From contig NZ_JAFBCV010000001.1 in the NCBI RefSeq assembly GCF_016907895.1, positions 434,001 through 498,000 of the forward strand: 64,000 bases of DNA. Direction: 5' to 3'. The notes beneath the pieces were generated by a model that did not search any database, was not told the DNA's origin, and saw nothing but the letters and a program-made list of their open reading frames with translations. Origin of the DNA: Shouchella xiaoxiensis. GTDB taxonomy: Bacteria; Bacillota; Bacilli; Bacillales; Bacillaceae_D. How positions within the stretch are numbered: the stretch's first letter is position 1; the number at the start of each line of letters is the position of its first letter. A program made the position numbers and the translations under genes. Shown piece after piece: positions 43,062 through 52,101 of the stretch.

Positions 43062-43454
43062 AGGGTTACACTCCTAAATTCAATTCAGCATCTAAGCGCT
43101 GTGCCCTCATTATTGCACACTTCAAATTGCTTGCATAGGTACGCGTCCGTAACGAAATTTACAAATGAACTACTGAGGCTTATTCGATTAAAAAATTACG
43201 CAAAAATGGAATGTCGCTAAAGTCTGTACGTCATGCGGTTTAATTAGATTTCACGTTACATAGCAGTGCTCCGATTATTATATAAAAAGGAGAAGTAACA
43301 AAAATTGTATAAATAGTGGGAGAGGCAAAAACAAACGGAATGAATAATCTCGATCTTTTCAATTACTTTGTAGAAAAAAGCAGATTTCTGCTTGTTATAA
43401 TAGACAAAATGAAGGGAATCGGGTCATAATAAAAGGTATAATGGGGGGATAGAC
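43062..43454. other. Intergenic region before the RsbR gene
   Basis: AT-rich, with no frame having a ribosome binding site and protein-like composition. GTTATAATA at 43394-43402 resembles an extended -10 element, but no -35 box is at proper distance. I could not find a SigB-type promoter. Confidence 0.4.
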
Positions 43455-44285
43455 ATGCTATATGATTTTTTGAAAAGCAATACAAGAAGATTAACAGACG
43501 AATGGTATGATTCATTGGACAAATCGAAAGAGGGCGTTTATGGATCAACCAATCCTGATGTGATAGAAATATTAAAAAATCAAAATCATGAGTTTCACGT
43601 TATTTTTAGTGAAATCTTTAATGAAGGACGTCAGGCAAGCGAAATAGAAGCTGAATTTAGCCAATGGATTGATAAGTTGGCAAAAGACCAGCAGCATCTT
43701 GCCACACCTGTACCTGAAATGATTGAGGAATTTTTAAATGTCCAAGAACAATATTTAGATCTTATTTCAGAATACAGTGAGACGCATAAAGATCAGGTTT
43801 CTTTCGCTAAAAGCAGCTCGTGGAATCGTATTGTAACAAAGGCATTAAAAGAAGTGATTGTTGCATTTAGCCGTGCCAATTTAACGCAATCTGAGATTCA
43901 TCTTCAAGCTCAAAAAGAAATGATTACTGAACTAAGTGCACCTGTCATTAAGTTAAGTAAAAACATTGCCCTGCTTCCTTTAGTAGGTGAAATCGATACG
44001 CATCGTGCGCAAGTGATTTTTTCACAAACGATGGAACAGTGTGTTCAGCTACAAGTTGATTCCTTATTAATTGACTTATCTGGAGTGCCAATTGTGGATA
44101 CGATGGTTGCCAACCAGATCTTTTCACTAATTGAAGGGTTAAAATTGATTGGCGTAAAAGCCTCTCTTTCAGGGGTTCGTCCAGAAATTGCACAAACATC
44201 GGTTCAATTAGGCATCGATTTTATGTCCATCCCTATATATTCATCAATTGAGCGAGCACTTGTAAATCAGATGCAGCTGACGTAA
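43455..44285 (+). CDS. RsbR-type stressosome protein
   Basis: A 276-residue protein. The N-terminal part (1-150) fits the globin-like sensor domain of RsbR proteins, and the C-terminal part is a STAS domain (VIKLSKNIALLPLVGEIDTHRA, then LLIDLSGVPIVDTMVANQIF). The two threonines phosphorylated by RsbT in the family match those in VDTMVA and IAQTSVQLG. A GGGGGG site precedes the ATG. RsbR paralogues form the stressosome that controls SigB; here it stands alone, as RsbRB/C/D genes usually do. Confidence 0.92.
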   Translation: MLYDFLKSNTRRLTDEWYDSLDKSKEGVYGSTNPDVIEILKNQNHEFHVIFSEIFNEGRQASEIEAEFSQWIDKLAKDQQHLATPVPEMIEEFLNVQEQYLDLISEYSETHKDQVSFAKSSSWNRIVTKALKEVIVAFSRANLTQSEIHLQAQKEMITELSAPVIKLSKNIALLPLVGEIDTHRAQVIFSQTMEQCVQLQVDSLLIDLSGVPIVDTMVANQIFSLIEGLKLIGVKASLSGVRPEIAQTSVQLGIDFMSIPIYSSIERALVNQMQLT

Positions 44286-44296
44286 TTTATACATAG

Positions 44297-44326
44297 AAAA
44301 GAAGCCAACTAGACTAGGCTTCTTTT
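44297..44326 (+). terminator. Terminator after the RsbR gene
   Basis: 10-bp stem AAAAGAAGCC / GGCTTCTTTT with a 10-base loop and T-tail. Confidence 0.85.
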
Positions 44327-44355
44327 TTGCTAATTAACGAGAGGGAGTGAATCTA

Positions 44356-45129
44356 ATGCTGCATATAAAAAAGAGAAAGCAGGGCATTCATCGGCCGATG
44401 GTTTGTACGCCTCTAGTAGGAAAAACAACTGAAGAACTTCAAGTGGAGTTACAAAAAGTAGTCTTAAAGAAGCCAGATTTAATTGAATGGCGCATTGATT
44501 TTTTTAGTGCGATAGGTGAAACGGCTACAGTCATTCAGACCGGAGCTTGGATAAAAGCACATGCGAACGGCATTCCTATCTTGTTTACCAGACGTTCAAT
44601 TCGTGAAGGTGGAGAAGCGATTGAGCTTAGCGAAGAAGCGGTTTGTGCCCTGTATGAAGCAATGATGGGCGCAGGAGATATTGACTTAATTGATATTGAA
44701 CTCAGCTGTCCAGAAGAGTTAAAAACACAGTTACTAACATCCGCACAGAAAACAGGCAAACAAACGATTCTATCGTTTCATCATTTCTCTGAAACACCGT
44801 CTGAAGAAGCGATCATTGCCAAGTTAAAGGAAGCAGAATTAACTGGAGGAGACGTCGGAAAAGTTGCGGTTATGCCCCATTCAGTTGCCGATGTTCTAAC
44901 GTTAATTCAAGCGACACAGAAAGCAAACGAGTTGCTCTCAATACCAGTCGTCACCATGTCAATGGGGGAGGTTGGCGCACTGTCAAGATTAATTGGTGGC
45001 GCATGCGGCTCAGCGGTAACCTTTGCGATAGGTAGTGATTCTTCCGCTCCAGGTCAAATTCCAATCGAAGAGTTAAACCAAGTGCTCAATGTGATTGACA
45101 GGAGTCAAAGCAAAAAAACGACCAGCTAA
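44356..45129 (+). CDS. aroD: Type I 3-dehydroquinate dehydratase
   Basis: A 257-residue TIM-barrel enzyme from ATG 44356, 6 bases after GAGGGAGTGA. Catalytic His143 is in LSFHHF and the Schiff-base Lys169 in GKVAVMP. The N-terminal KPDLIEWRIDFF and late GACGSAVTFAIG are family signatures. The reaction is dehydration of 3-dehydroquinate to 3-dehydroshikimate in aromatic amino acid biosynthesis (called AroC in B. subtilis). No other shikimate gene is nearby. Confidence 0.95.
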   Translation: MLHIKKRKQGIHRPMVCTPLVGKTTEELQVELQKVVLKKPDLIEWRIDFFSAIGETATVIQTGAWIKAHANGIPILFTRRSIREGGEAIELSEEAVCALYEAMMGAGDIDLIDIELSCPEELKTQLLTSAQKTGKQTILSFHHFSETPSEEAIIAKLKEAELTGGDVGKVAVMPHSVADVLTLIQATQKANELLSIPVVTMSMGEVGALSRLIGGACGSAVTFAIGSDSSAPGQIPIEELNQVLNVIDRSQSKKTTS

Positions 45130-45148
45130 GATGAAGCTGGTCGTTTTT
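45114..45148. terminator. Bidirectional terminator between aroD and the YhfP-type gene
   Basis: 14-bp stem AAAAACGACCAGCT / AGCTGGTCGTTTTT around a 7-base loop, with T-runs on both strands. Confidence 0.9.
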
Positions 45149-45152
45149 AAAT

Positions 45153-46145
45153 TTATAAGCGAATGAGTATCCGGCCTCGTATCTTACCTTTAAGAATTGC
45201 CGGTAATCTTTCTGGTACTTGATCAAGCGTAATTTCCTCGGCAACATGCTGTTCAAGCTGGGATAGTTTTAAGTCAGTCGCCAGACGTTCCCAGATTTGA
45301 ATTCGTTCTGCCATTGGACAGTAGACAGAGTCAATACCAAGCAAACTCACACCTCGTAAAATAAACGGAAATACGCTTGTAGGGACTTTCCCTCCAGCGG
45401 TTAATCCGCTGACCGCGACAGATCCCCGGTACTTGATTTTACTCAGAACAGAAGCAAGTGGTTCACCACCGACTGGATCAACCGCACTTGCCCACTGCTG
45501 CTTGCCGAGAGTTGATAGTTTGCCATCATAGACGTCTTCACGGCTAATAACTTTGGTTGCCCCTAAGTTTTTTAAATACTCATGATCCGCTGACTTACCT
45601 GTACTAGCGACAACAGCGTAGTTTTTTCTGGCAAGCATCGCGACCGCGAGACTACCCACACCACCCGTTGCACCAGTAACGAGCACCTCACCATCATTTG
45701 GCGTTAGTCCGTTTTCTTCTAAGCGCTGAATGGAAAGCGCTGCTGTAAAGCCAGCTGTGCCGAGAATCATGCTTTCTTTTAGGGTAAGCCCTTTTGGAAG
45801 AGGAACGACCCAATCAGCTGGTACTCGGGCAAATTGACTGTACCCACCAAAGTGCGAAACGCCAATTTCATAACTCGTTGCGACAACAGAATCTCCAGGT
45901 TCAAAGCGATCATCGGATGATTCAACAACTTCACCAGCTAAATCAATTCCAGGAATAAAAGGAGTTTGTTTCACAACCTGTCCGTTTCGATCAGCGGCAA
46001 GTCCGTCCTTGTAATTGATTCCTGAATAATGGACGTTGATAAGCACGTCGCCCTCAGGTAAGTCATTGAGCTGAATAGGTTGAACGGTTGCGTGACGAAC
46101 ACCTTCTTGATCTTCTACTACGAGAGCTTTAAATGGTTTTTGCAA
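45153..46145 (-). CDS. yhfP: YhdH/YhfP-family quinone oxidoreductase-like dehydrogenase
   Basis: A 330-residue zinc-free medium-chain dehydrogenase. The GroES-like part has YSGINYKDGLAADRNG and PFIPGIDLAGEV, and the NADP site is VTGATGGVGSLAVAML with Ser-Thr-Gly for NADPH. The start is TTG 46145, 9 bases after AGGAGG. Length equals YhfP of B. subtilis. Relatives include acrylyl-CoA reductase AcuI, so an enoyl-CoA or quinone substrate is possible. Monocistronic. Confidence 0.92.
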   Translation of the reverse strand: MQKPFKALVVEDQEGVRHATVQPIQLNDLPEGDVLINVHYSGINYKDGLAADRNGQVVKQTPFIPGIDLAGEVVESSDDRFEPGDSVVATSYEIGVSHFGGYSQFARVPADWVVPLPKGLTLKESMILGTAGFTAALSIQRLEENGLTPNDGEVLVTGATGGVGSLAVAMLARKNYAVVASTGKSADHEYLKNLGATKVISREDVYDGKLSTLGKQQWASAVDPVGGEPLASVLSKIKYRGSVAVSGLTAGGKVPTSVFPFILRGVSLLGIDSVYCPMAERIQIWERLATDLKLSQLEQHVAEEITLDQVPERLPAILKGKIRGRILIRL

Positions 46146-46187
46146 CTGTATTCGCCTCCTACTTTTTCGGATTAAGACTATATTGTA

Positions 46188-46760
46188 CTAGCTTTTTAAT
46201 TGCATGAGCAAAGCAAGTGCTTGTTCTGTTGAATCGATTAATGATGCATTCCCTTTTTTCTGCCTAATTAAAAGTGCCTCGTTAAAACACATTTCAGCGT
46301 CAGCAAAATAACCTTGTTCCATTAAGCATTTGCCTTTATGCTGTAACGAAAAATCTGTGTATGCAGTAACCTCATGCATCTGACAGAGGGAGAGCGCCTG
46401 ATTAAACAGGATGAGGGCTTTCTTATGTTCCTCATTGTACTTTAACGCTTCTCCTACGCGAATCAATGAAACAATTTGCTGAGTGGTTGTCCCACTTTCT
46501 TGAGCAAATAACAAACATTCATTTAAATAGACAAGGGCTGTTTGTGGACGTTTGCATATTCGATACAAATTCCAAATCGTTCCTTTTAAAAAGAAACGAT
46601 CTTGCTCGTTACTGACCTCTGTTACTAACTGAAGCGCATCTTCAATCATGATTTTCAGTTGAGCAGGATCATCCGTTTTTTCACGCAGGAATTGTTTTTT
46701 ATCAAAATAAAGAATTGTTTCAAGCGTGGCTAGTTTGTTTTTAAATAAAGATAAAGTCAA
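46188..46760 (-). CDS. TPR-repeat protein, about 190 aa
   Basis: TTG 46760 is chosen because AAAGAGGG lies 6 bases upstream; the frame is open to a TTG at 46817 without a ribosome binding site. The protein is all helical with tetratricopeptide-like units, clearest at EALKYNEEHKKALILFNQAL and GKCLMEQGYFADAEMCFNEAL. It resembles the C-terminal half of Rap/AimR-like or XRE-TPR regulators without a DNA-binding domain. Role unknown. It is divergent from the YqfO-like gene at 46838. Confidence 0.78.
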   Translation of the reverse strand: MTLSLFKNKLATLETILYFDKKQFLREKTDDPAQLKIMIEDALQLVTEVSNEQDRFFLKGTIWNLYRICKRPQTALVYLNECLLFAQESGTTTQQIVSLIRVGEALKYNEEHKKALILFNQALSLCQMHEVTAYTDFSLQHKGKCLMEQGYFADAEMCFNEALLIRQKKGNASLIDSTEQALALLMQLKS

Positions 46761-46837
46761 TTCAAACCCTCTTTTATCTGTTAATTTATGCAATTCTGTA
46801 TCAATTCTAGTGTACAATAAAAAGTGGGGGGAACGCG

Positions 46838-47158
46838 ATGACTTTCACAAGAGTAAAAATAGAAGTGTATTTGCCAGAAGAGACCATTGTGCCACTTCGG
46901 AATGAGCTGAATGAGCAAGGGCTGTTGACGGTAGATCATTATGACCATGTGGTATCTTATACGGAGGTAAGGGGCTATTGGCGACCGCTGCAAGGTGCTG
47001 ATCCGGTGAATGGAAGAATTGGAGAGCTGTGCTACGGACCGGAATGCAAAATGGAGTTTTCATGTAACTATCATCAATTACCTAAAGTGAAGCAACTCAT
47101 TGAAACCATCCATCCGTATGAAAAACCTGTCTATTATGTAATTCCACTGTTTGTTTAA
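46838..47158 (+). CDS. YqfO-like PII-fold protein (COG3323 type)
   Basis: A 106-residue protein with the stand-alone form of the insert domain of NIF3/YqfO proteins: IEVYLPEETIVPLRNELNEQG, YDHVVSYTEVRGYWRPLQGADPVNG and the closing HPYEKPVYYVIPL. GGGGGG precedes the ATG. The fold is CutA/PII-like and may bind metal or nucleotide; the biological job is not established. The next gene follows after 22 bases. Confidence 0.88.
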   Translation: MTFTRVKIEVYLPEETIVPLRNELNEQGLLTVDHYDHVVSYTEVRGYWRPLQGADPVNGRIGELCYGPECKMEFSCNYHQLPKVKQLIETIHPYEKPVYYVIPLFV

Positions 47159-47180
47159 CGCTAGGTGAGGAGCGATAACG

Positions 47181-47570
47181 ATGTATCAAATGTATTTGTT
47201 GTTAATCTGCTTAACCTTTCTTTCAAAAGGGATTTCACTTGTGCTTATGCTTTATTATGGCTCTGATATTCCGGTACTCCCAGTGCTGTTTAGTGGCTAT
47301 GCCTTTGGATTAGCAGCGGCCATGATGATCTGTCATCTCTATGGAAAGCTTACAGCCGTATTACTACTTATTTATTTCTCATTGGAGTTTTTATTTGGAA
47401 TCGCCAGTAAAGTAAGTGTAGTACTTCACCCAACTTTTGCGTTCGAACAGCATGCGTTTTATGAGCGCATTTTGCTAGGCGGATATTACGTAGATGATGT
47501 AATATCAATCATTTGCGTGGGGTTATTAATTCGTCACATTAATCGAAAAAGAGACTATCAATCAACCTAA
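47181..47570 (+). CDS. Small four-helix membrane protein, 129 aa
   Basis: Four hydrophobic segments (about 2-24, 29-48, 54-72 and 99-118), ending in the basic tail RHINRKRDYQST. GGTGAGGAG lies 9 bases before the ATG. Probably co-transcribed with the YqfO-like gene. No family recognised and no functional residues visible. Confidence 0.75.
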   Translation: MYQMYLLLICLTFLSKGISLVLMLYYGSDIPVLPVLFSGYAFGLAAAMMICHLYGKLTAVLLLIYFSLEFLFGIASKVSVVLHPTFAFEQHAFYERILLGGYYVDDVISIICVGLLIRHINRKRDYQST

Positions 47571-47594
47571 AAAAGAGCGCTAGCGCTCTTTTTT
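47569..47594. terminator. Bidirectional terminator
   Basis: Perfect palindrome built on AAAAAAGAGCG / CGCTCTTTTTT with loop CTAG, between the membrane-protein gene and the convergent DUF3500 gene. Confidence 0.92.
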
Positions 47595-48681
47595 ATTCCG
47601 TATTAGGAAGCAGACTGCCATAGTCAGCCAGCTTATCACGCCAAATCGTGTGAAGATGGAAATCTTCTTTCTTCGCAGCTCCTTCACGGGATGACAGCTC
47701 GATCCACATACGTGGCCCGTCTAGACGGATATAAGCACCTTGCGTTGTGATCTCAGTCGAGCTAGACCAAGCAAGTGTCGTTTGCGCAAGGGCATCTTCG
47801 CTAAAATAGGCATCCATTAGTGCTTGTTGTTCTTGTTTGGGCACAGAGGTAATCCAGGAAAGAACGAGCTTTTTTACATGTGCTTGCTGATGGTTGTTCA
47901 AAGCACTGAGAGCAAGTCCTTCTTGTTTCGGAAATGCACCGTCTTTTTCAGGACCTACTAGAACATCTGAATACGTTTGTTTCAGCTTAGACTGAGTTCG
48001 TTGATCGTCATTCAACGATTGCATCAACATTTGAGCGGCGGCAATCCGATCTTCAAATGGAGCGTAAGGCTGGTTATTCCAATGAAATCCACGCGGTTCA
48101 AGCCCGGTAAATTGTGATGTAACAGCGGCTTCTTCCGTGTGAAAGCCAATTGTTTCTGCTAAGTGATGACCGCTAAATTGGACAAACCATGGATCCGCCT
48201 CCGTTGGCTGCCCATGTATTGATAAAAAGTAAAGGTTTGGGCCCCATTTAAATTGCGGGTAAACGGTGGTTGTTTTTAAATAAGCGTCTGCTTTAATGAT
48301 TTCGCTTGCTTGCTCAAATCCTTCAGGGCTCAGAACAGAGCGAACCAATCGTAAGCCTGCTTTTAAACTTTCCTCCGAAAGCTCACCGAGAGAGACTCCG
48401 TTACGGTTTTCAGCCGTAGCCGGAAGGTTGGACCATTTTACAAGTGTTTCAGGCTTTAGTTCAAGTAAGGTCCGTTCCTTTTGATCATCAGGAAGGGTAG
48501 CCAGAAAGGCTGTTGCAGCGTGTTCGGGTTCGAGCACTGTTTTTTCTTGAGAAACTGTAGAAAGCATATCTGTGATTGCTTGCTGTTGAGCTGCTTCATC
48601 TGCTGGTGCAGCAGAAGCGGTCAGTGGTGAGAGCATAAGCGTAAGTAAGATAAGGTTAACGAATAGTACGATGCGTTTCAT
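47593..48681 (-). CDS. Exported DUF3500-family protein
   Basis: A 362-residue protein with a signal peptide (MKRIVLFVNLILLTLMLSPLTASAAP). The rest carries the DUF3500 pattern: PQFKWGPNLYFLSIHGQP, WFVQFSGHHLAETIGF and LALSALNNHQQAHVKKL. AAGGAG lies 7 bases before the ATG. Family function is unknown; the conserved His and Trp residues suggest a metal-binding or hydrolytic extracellular role. Monocistronic. Confidence 0.88.
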   Translation of the reverse strand: MKRIVLFVNLILLTLMLSPLTASAAPADEAAQQQAITDMLSTVSQEKTVLEPEHAATAFLATLPDDQKERTLLELKPETLVKWSNLPATAENRNGVSLGELSEESLKAGLRLVRSVLSPEGFEQASEIIKADAYLKTTTVYPQFKWGPNLYFLSIHGQPTEADPWFVQFSGHHLAETIGFHTEEAAVTSQFTGLEPRGFHWNNQPYAPFEDRIAAAQMLMQSLNDDQRTQSKLKQTYSDVLVGPEKDGAFPKQEGLALSALNNHQQAHVKKLVLSWITSVPKQEQQALMDAYFSEDALAQTTLAWSSSTEITTQGAYIRLDGPRMWIELSSREGAAKKEDFHLHTIWRDKLADYGSLLPNTE

Positions 48682-48787
48682 AAGAAAACTCCTTAGGCCG
48701 TTTTCTTAGGTTTGTGCAGGGCTTGGTAGAAACATACATACAAATGGTTCATTAAAGAAATGAAATTTCAAGAATGGGGGAGTACAT

Positions 48788-49651
48788 ATGGTTAGTTGGT
48801 TAAAAGATGATGAAAGACAACAACCTCTAACAGATGAACAAAGAATAGCAGTAGAAAAACAATTAAAGATACAATTGCCAGAAGAGCTTATTGCTCTATT
48901 TAAACAGCAAAATGGAGGCTATATAGAAGGACTCGCCTGTCCAACTGCTGAACCAACTTCTTGGGCAGATGATCATATACAGATCGATCATTTCTTTGAA
49001 ATTAGCGAAGAAAGTGGATTAGTTGATAGTCCATATTTGTGTAGCGAATGGGGACTACGGAAGAAGCTTGTCATTTTTAGCGGAGATGGGTATGGTTGGT
49101 TTGCACTTGATTACAAGAGGAAGAAGAATGGGCCTCGAGTTGTCTATATTGATAGTGAGTTGGAAGAAGAACAAGAGCTGGCACCATCGTTTGCGGCATT
49201 TCTCTCGAAGCTCGTACCTGCAGAGGAATACGTAATCGAGAAAGAAGATGAGGGCATAGCACTTGAAAATACAAAAGAAAACCGCGCCTTTATCGCTGAG
49301 CAATTGCGGAAAGGTCGTACAAATGAACAATTGCTGGCGAAAATTAATGCTGTTCTTGCAGAGAACAATGCCAAAAAAATTAAAAAATGTTTTAACGATA
49401 TCATTAGTTTAGAGGACGAGTCGCTTGAAATGTATCTTATTGATCGCCTAGTTCACCATGAGAATACGAGCATTCGGGGTCATGTTGTTGGGTATTTATC
49501 TGCTTATCTTCCTGCATTTGAAGGCGATAAGCATGTAAACGATACTCTATCGCTTTACTACGTGAATCAAACGATGGAGAAATTAAAGCAAGACAAAAGT
49601 GCGAAAGTAAAACCATTCGTTGCCTATTGGTTTCAAGAATACAAAATGTAA
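48788..49651 (+). CDS. SMI1/KNR4-family protein
   Basis: A 287-residue protein. The N-terminal half is a SUKH/SMI1 domain (LPEELIALFKQQNGGYIEG, then IFSGDGYGWFALDY). The C-terminal half is helical, with HEAT-like units around FNDIISLEDESLEMYLIDRLVHHENTSIRGHVVGYLSAYL. GGGGGAG precedes the ATG. SUKH proteins often serve as immunity proteins against secreted toxins, but no toxin gene lies nearby here, so this may be an ordinary house version. Ends at a shared terminator. Confidence 0.88.
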   Translation: MVSWLKDDERQQPLTDEQRIAVEKQLKIQLPEELIALFKQQNGGYIEGLACPTAEPTSWADDHIQIDHFFEISEESGLVDSPYLCSEWGLRKKLVIFSGDGYGWFALDYKRKKNGPRVVYIDSELEEEQELAPSFAAFLSKLVPAEEYVIEKEDEGIALENTKENRAFIAEQLRKGRTNEQLLAKINAVLAENNAKKIKKCFNDIISLEDESLEMYLIDRLVHHENTSIRGHVVGYLSAYLPAFEGDKHVNDTLSLYYVNQTMEKLKQDKSAKVKPFVAYWFQEYKM

Positions 49652-49656
49652 CAGTG

Positions 49657-49690
49657 GAAGACGCCAATCAATCAGCAGGCGTCTTCTTTT
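49657..49690. terminator. Terminator between the SMI1 gene and pdxR
   Basis: Stem GAAGACGCC / GGCGTCTTC with a 12-base loop and TTTT; it overlaps the end region of the convergent pdxR gene. Confidence 0.75.
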
Positions 49691-51098
49691 GTTTTTTTAA
49701 TCCCCATGCTTGAAGTAAGGATGTAAATGCTTGTTCAATGTCAGTCTCGGCAATGCTCGCAAAGCCAAGAACAACCCGAGGTGGTTTATGGGCTCTTGCC
49801 TCAATTGAATAAAGCGAGAGTGGATAGACAAGAATGTCAGCAGCGCGGGCAGATGTGACGAGTGTCTCTTCATCCATACCATTGTTCACTACTAACACAA
49901 TATGAAGTCCTGACTGATCACCTATAATCGTCAATTCTTCTTCAAATGGTTTTAAAAGTGAAAGAACTCGGTCTAATTTCCGGCGGTACAGCTTCCTCAT
50001 CCGATTTAAATGTTTCTCAAAGTCACCGTGCTTCATAAATTCAGCTAGTGCAACTTGGTCGAATCTAGCTACGGTCGAATGATGAGAGGAGAACATCTGC
50101 TGATAGCTCGTTAGAAGTGGTTTAGGCAAGACCATGTAGCTAATCCGAGCTGAAGGAATAAGTGATTTCGAAAAGCTACCTAAGTAAACAACCTTGCCAT
50201 GTTGATCCATGCTTTGCAAAGATGGAATGGTTTTGCCACTGTAACGAAATTCGCTGTCATAATCATCTTCAATAATAAACCGACTTGAATCGGACTCTGC
50301 CCAGTTTAACAACCTCTTGCGGCGGTTAATTGATAAAACCGAGCCGTATGGAAAGTGGTGTGAAGGAGTGAGGTACATAATGTTAATTTGTGATTGGCTA
50401 AGTGCGTCAACATTCACTCCCTCATGGTCAACTGGAAATGCTTCATAATGGTTTGGATAGTGGCGCAAGATTTTTTTAATTAGTTGGTAGCCTGGATCTT
50501 CAATACCATAAATGGTAGTCTCGCCAAACAGTAAAAACAATTGCTGTAGCAAGGTTTCCATTCCAGCACCCACGACAATTTGCTCAGGTGTGCATTGAAC
50601 TCCTCTAGAATGATACAAGTAATGGGCTATTTCTGATCGAAAAATTTCTTCACCTTGCTGGTTTCCGAGTAAAAGCAGATCGCGATTCGACTGATCAATC
50701 GCCTGTTTCATATATTTTCGCCATTTATCAAACGGGAAATGTGCCGTATCAATATGCGTTGGATGAAAATTAAATCTTATTTGTTTTTTGGATGGCGTTG
50801 ATTGCAATTCTGGAGATTTTTTTGAAGGGATTTGCTCTAACTCCTCGTAAGCTTGCACAAAAAATCCTTTCCGTGGTTTCACTTCGACGTAGCCCTCCGC
50901 CGTCAACTGTTCGTAGGTTGCCTCAATCGTGTTTTGGCTCAATTTTAGAAAAGCAGCAAGCTTACGTTTAGACGGTAATTTTGTTCCATAAGCAATCCGT
51001 CCAGACGTTATTTCTGCTTTTAAATGTGTATATAGCTGTTCGTACAAAGGTATTGTACTGTCACGTTTTAACTCGCACCAGATCGTGTCCAAAAGCAT
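49668..51098 (-). CDS. pdxR: MocR/GntR-type regulator PdxR
   Basis: About 476 residues from ATG 51098 (MLLDTIWCELKRDS); TTG 51092 is also possible and ATG 51125 lacks a ribosome binding site. An N-terminal GntR winged helix (IPLYEQLYTHLKAEI...TKLPSKRKLAAFLKLSQNTIEATYEQL) is fused to a type I aminotransferase domain, with the PLP lysine in YLGSFSKSLIPSARI. It is divergent from pdxST across about 115 bases, the known arrangement for PdxR in Bacillus clausii and others. There it activates pdxST when pyridoxal phosphate is low and self-represses. Confidence 0.92.
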   Translation of the reverse strand: MLLDTIWCELKRDSTIPLYEQLYTHLKAEITSGRIAYGTKLPSKRKLAAFLKLSQNTIEATYEQLTAEGYVEVKPRKGFFVQAYEELEQIPSKKSPELQSTPSKKQIRFNFHPTHIDTAHFPFDKWRKYMKQAIDQSNRDLLLLGNQQGEEIFRSEIAHYLYHSRGVQCTPEQIVVGAGMETLLQQLFLLFGETTIYGIEDPGYQLIKKILRHYPNHYEAFPVDHEGVNVDALSQSQINIMYLTPSHHFPYGSVLSINRRKRLLNWAESDSSRFIIEDDYDSEFRYSGKTIPSLQSMDQHGKVVYLGSFSKSLIPSARISYMVLPKPLLTSYQQMFSSHHSTVARFDQVALAEFMKHGDFEKHLNRMRKLYRRKLDRVLSLLKPFEEELTIIGDQSGLHIVLVVNNGMDEETLVTSARAADILVYPLSLYSIEARAHKPPRVVLGFASIAETDIEQAFTSLLQAWGLKKQKKTPAD

Positions 51099-51142
51099 AG
51101 CTCCTTTAAATCTGACCTCATTCATTTATTGAAAACTGACAC

Positions 51143-51171
51143 TTACAATACAATCAGTTCTTTTCTATACT
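51143..51171 (+). promoter_or_regulatory. Promoter of pdxST
   Basis: TTACAA, 17-base spacer, TATACT, about 42 bases before pdxS. ACTGA (51135-51139) and TCAGT (51154-51158) form an inverted repeat over it, with another TCAGT at 51182; these are candidate PdxR contacts. Confidence 0.6.
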
Positions 51172-51213
51172 AAAAAACAAATCAGTAAAAAGCAATCAAA
51201 AGGAGTGGAGAAG

Positions 51214-52101
51214 ATGGAAAAAGCACTTGGAACAGATCGAGTGAAGCAAGGCATGGCGCAAATGCAAAAAGGTGGCGTCATTATGGACGTTATTAATGCG
51301 GAACAAGCAAAAATTGCAGAAGAAGCCGGTGCTGTTGCCGTCATGGCACTTGAGCGTGTACCTTCTGACATTCGGGCAGCTGGTGGAGTCGCACGAATGG
51401 CAGATCCAACAATTACAGAGGAGGTTTTAAATGCAGTCTCAATCCCTGTAATGGCGAAAGCAAGAATTGGTCATATTGTTGAAGCGCGTGTGCTTGAAGC
51501 GATGGGTGTTGACTATATTGACGAAAGTGAAGTCCTTACACCTGCCGATGAAGTGTACCATTTAAACAAGCGTGAATTCACAGTGCCATTCGTGTGCGGA
51601 GCAAGAGATTTAGGTGAGGCAACTCGTCGCATTGGTGAAGGGGCGTCAATGATTCGAACAAAGGGCGAACCAGGAACGGGCAATATTGTAGAAGCTGTGC
51701 GCCATATGCGCAAAATGCAGGCACAAATTAAGCAAGTTGCTCACATGTCAACAGACGAGCTGATGACGGAGGCAAAAAACCTCGGTGCTCCATACGAGTT
51801 ACTGCTACAGATTAAAGAAACAGGAAAATTCCCGGTCGTTAACTTCGCTGCAGGAGGTATTGCAACACCTTCTGATGCGGCGCTCATGATGCAGCTTGGT
51901 GCAGATGGCGTCTTTGTTGGATCTGGTATTTTCAAATCAGATAATCCGGAAAAATTCGCCCGAGCGATTGTTGAAGCAACGACACATTATACCGATTATG
52001 CCCTAATTGCAGAGCTTTCAAAAAATCTTGGCACAGCAATGAAAGGCATTGAAATCTCGACGCTTGCTCCGGCTGATAGAATGCAGGATCGTGGTTGGTA
52101 A
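51214..52101 (+). CDS. pdxS: Pyridoxal 5'-phosphate synthase lyase subunit PdxS
   Basis: A 295-residue TIM-barrel protein from ATG 51214 after [45 protein letters not shown] and the catalytic Lys in VMAKARIGH are highly characteristic, as is [27 protein letters not shown]. It joins ribose 5-phosphate, glyceraldehyde 3-phosphate and ammonia into PLP within a dodecamer with PdxT. Its stop codon overlaps the pdxT start by one base. Confidence 0.98.
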   Translation: MEKALGTDRVKQGMAQMQKGGVIMDVINAEQAKIAEEAGAVAVMALERVPSDIRAAGGVARMADPTITEEVLNAVSIPVMAKARIGHIVEARVLEAMGVDYIDESEVLTPADEVYHLNKREFTVPFVCGARDLGEATRRIGEGASMIRTKGEPGTGNIVEAVRHMRKMQAQIKQVAHMSTDELMTEAKNLGAPYELLLQIKETGKFPVVNFAAGGIATPSDAALMMQLGADGVFVGSGIFKSDNPEKFARAIVEATTHYTDYALIAELSKNLGTAMKGIEISTLAPADRMQDRGW

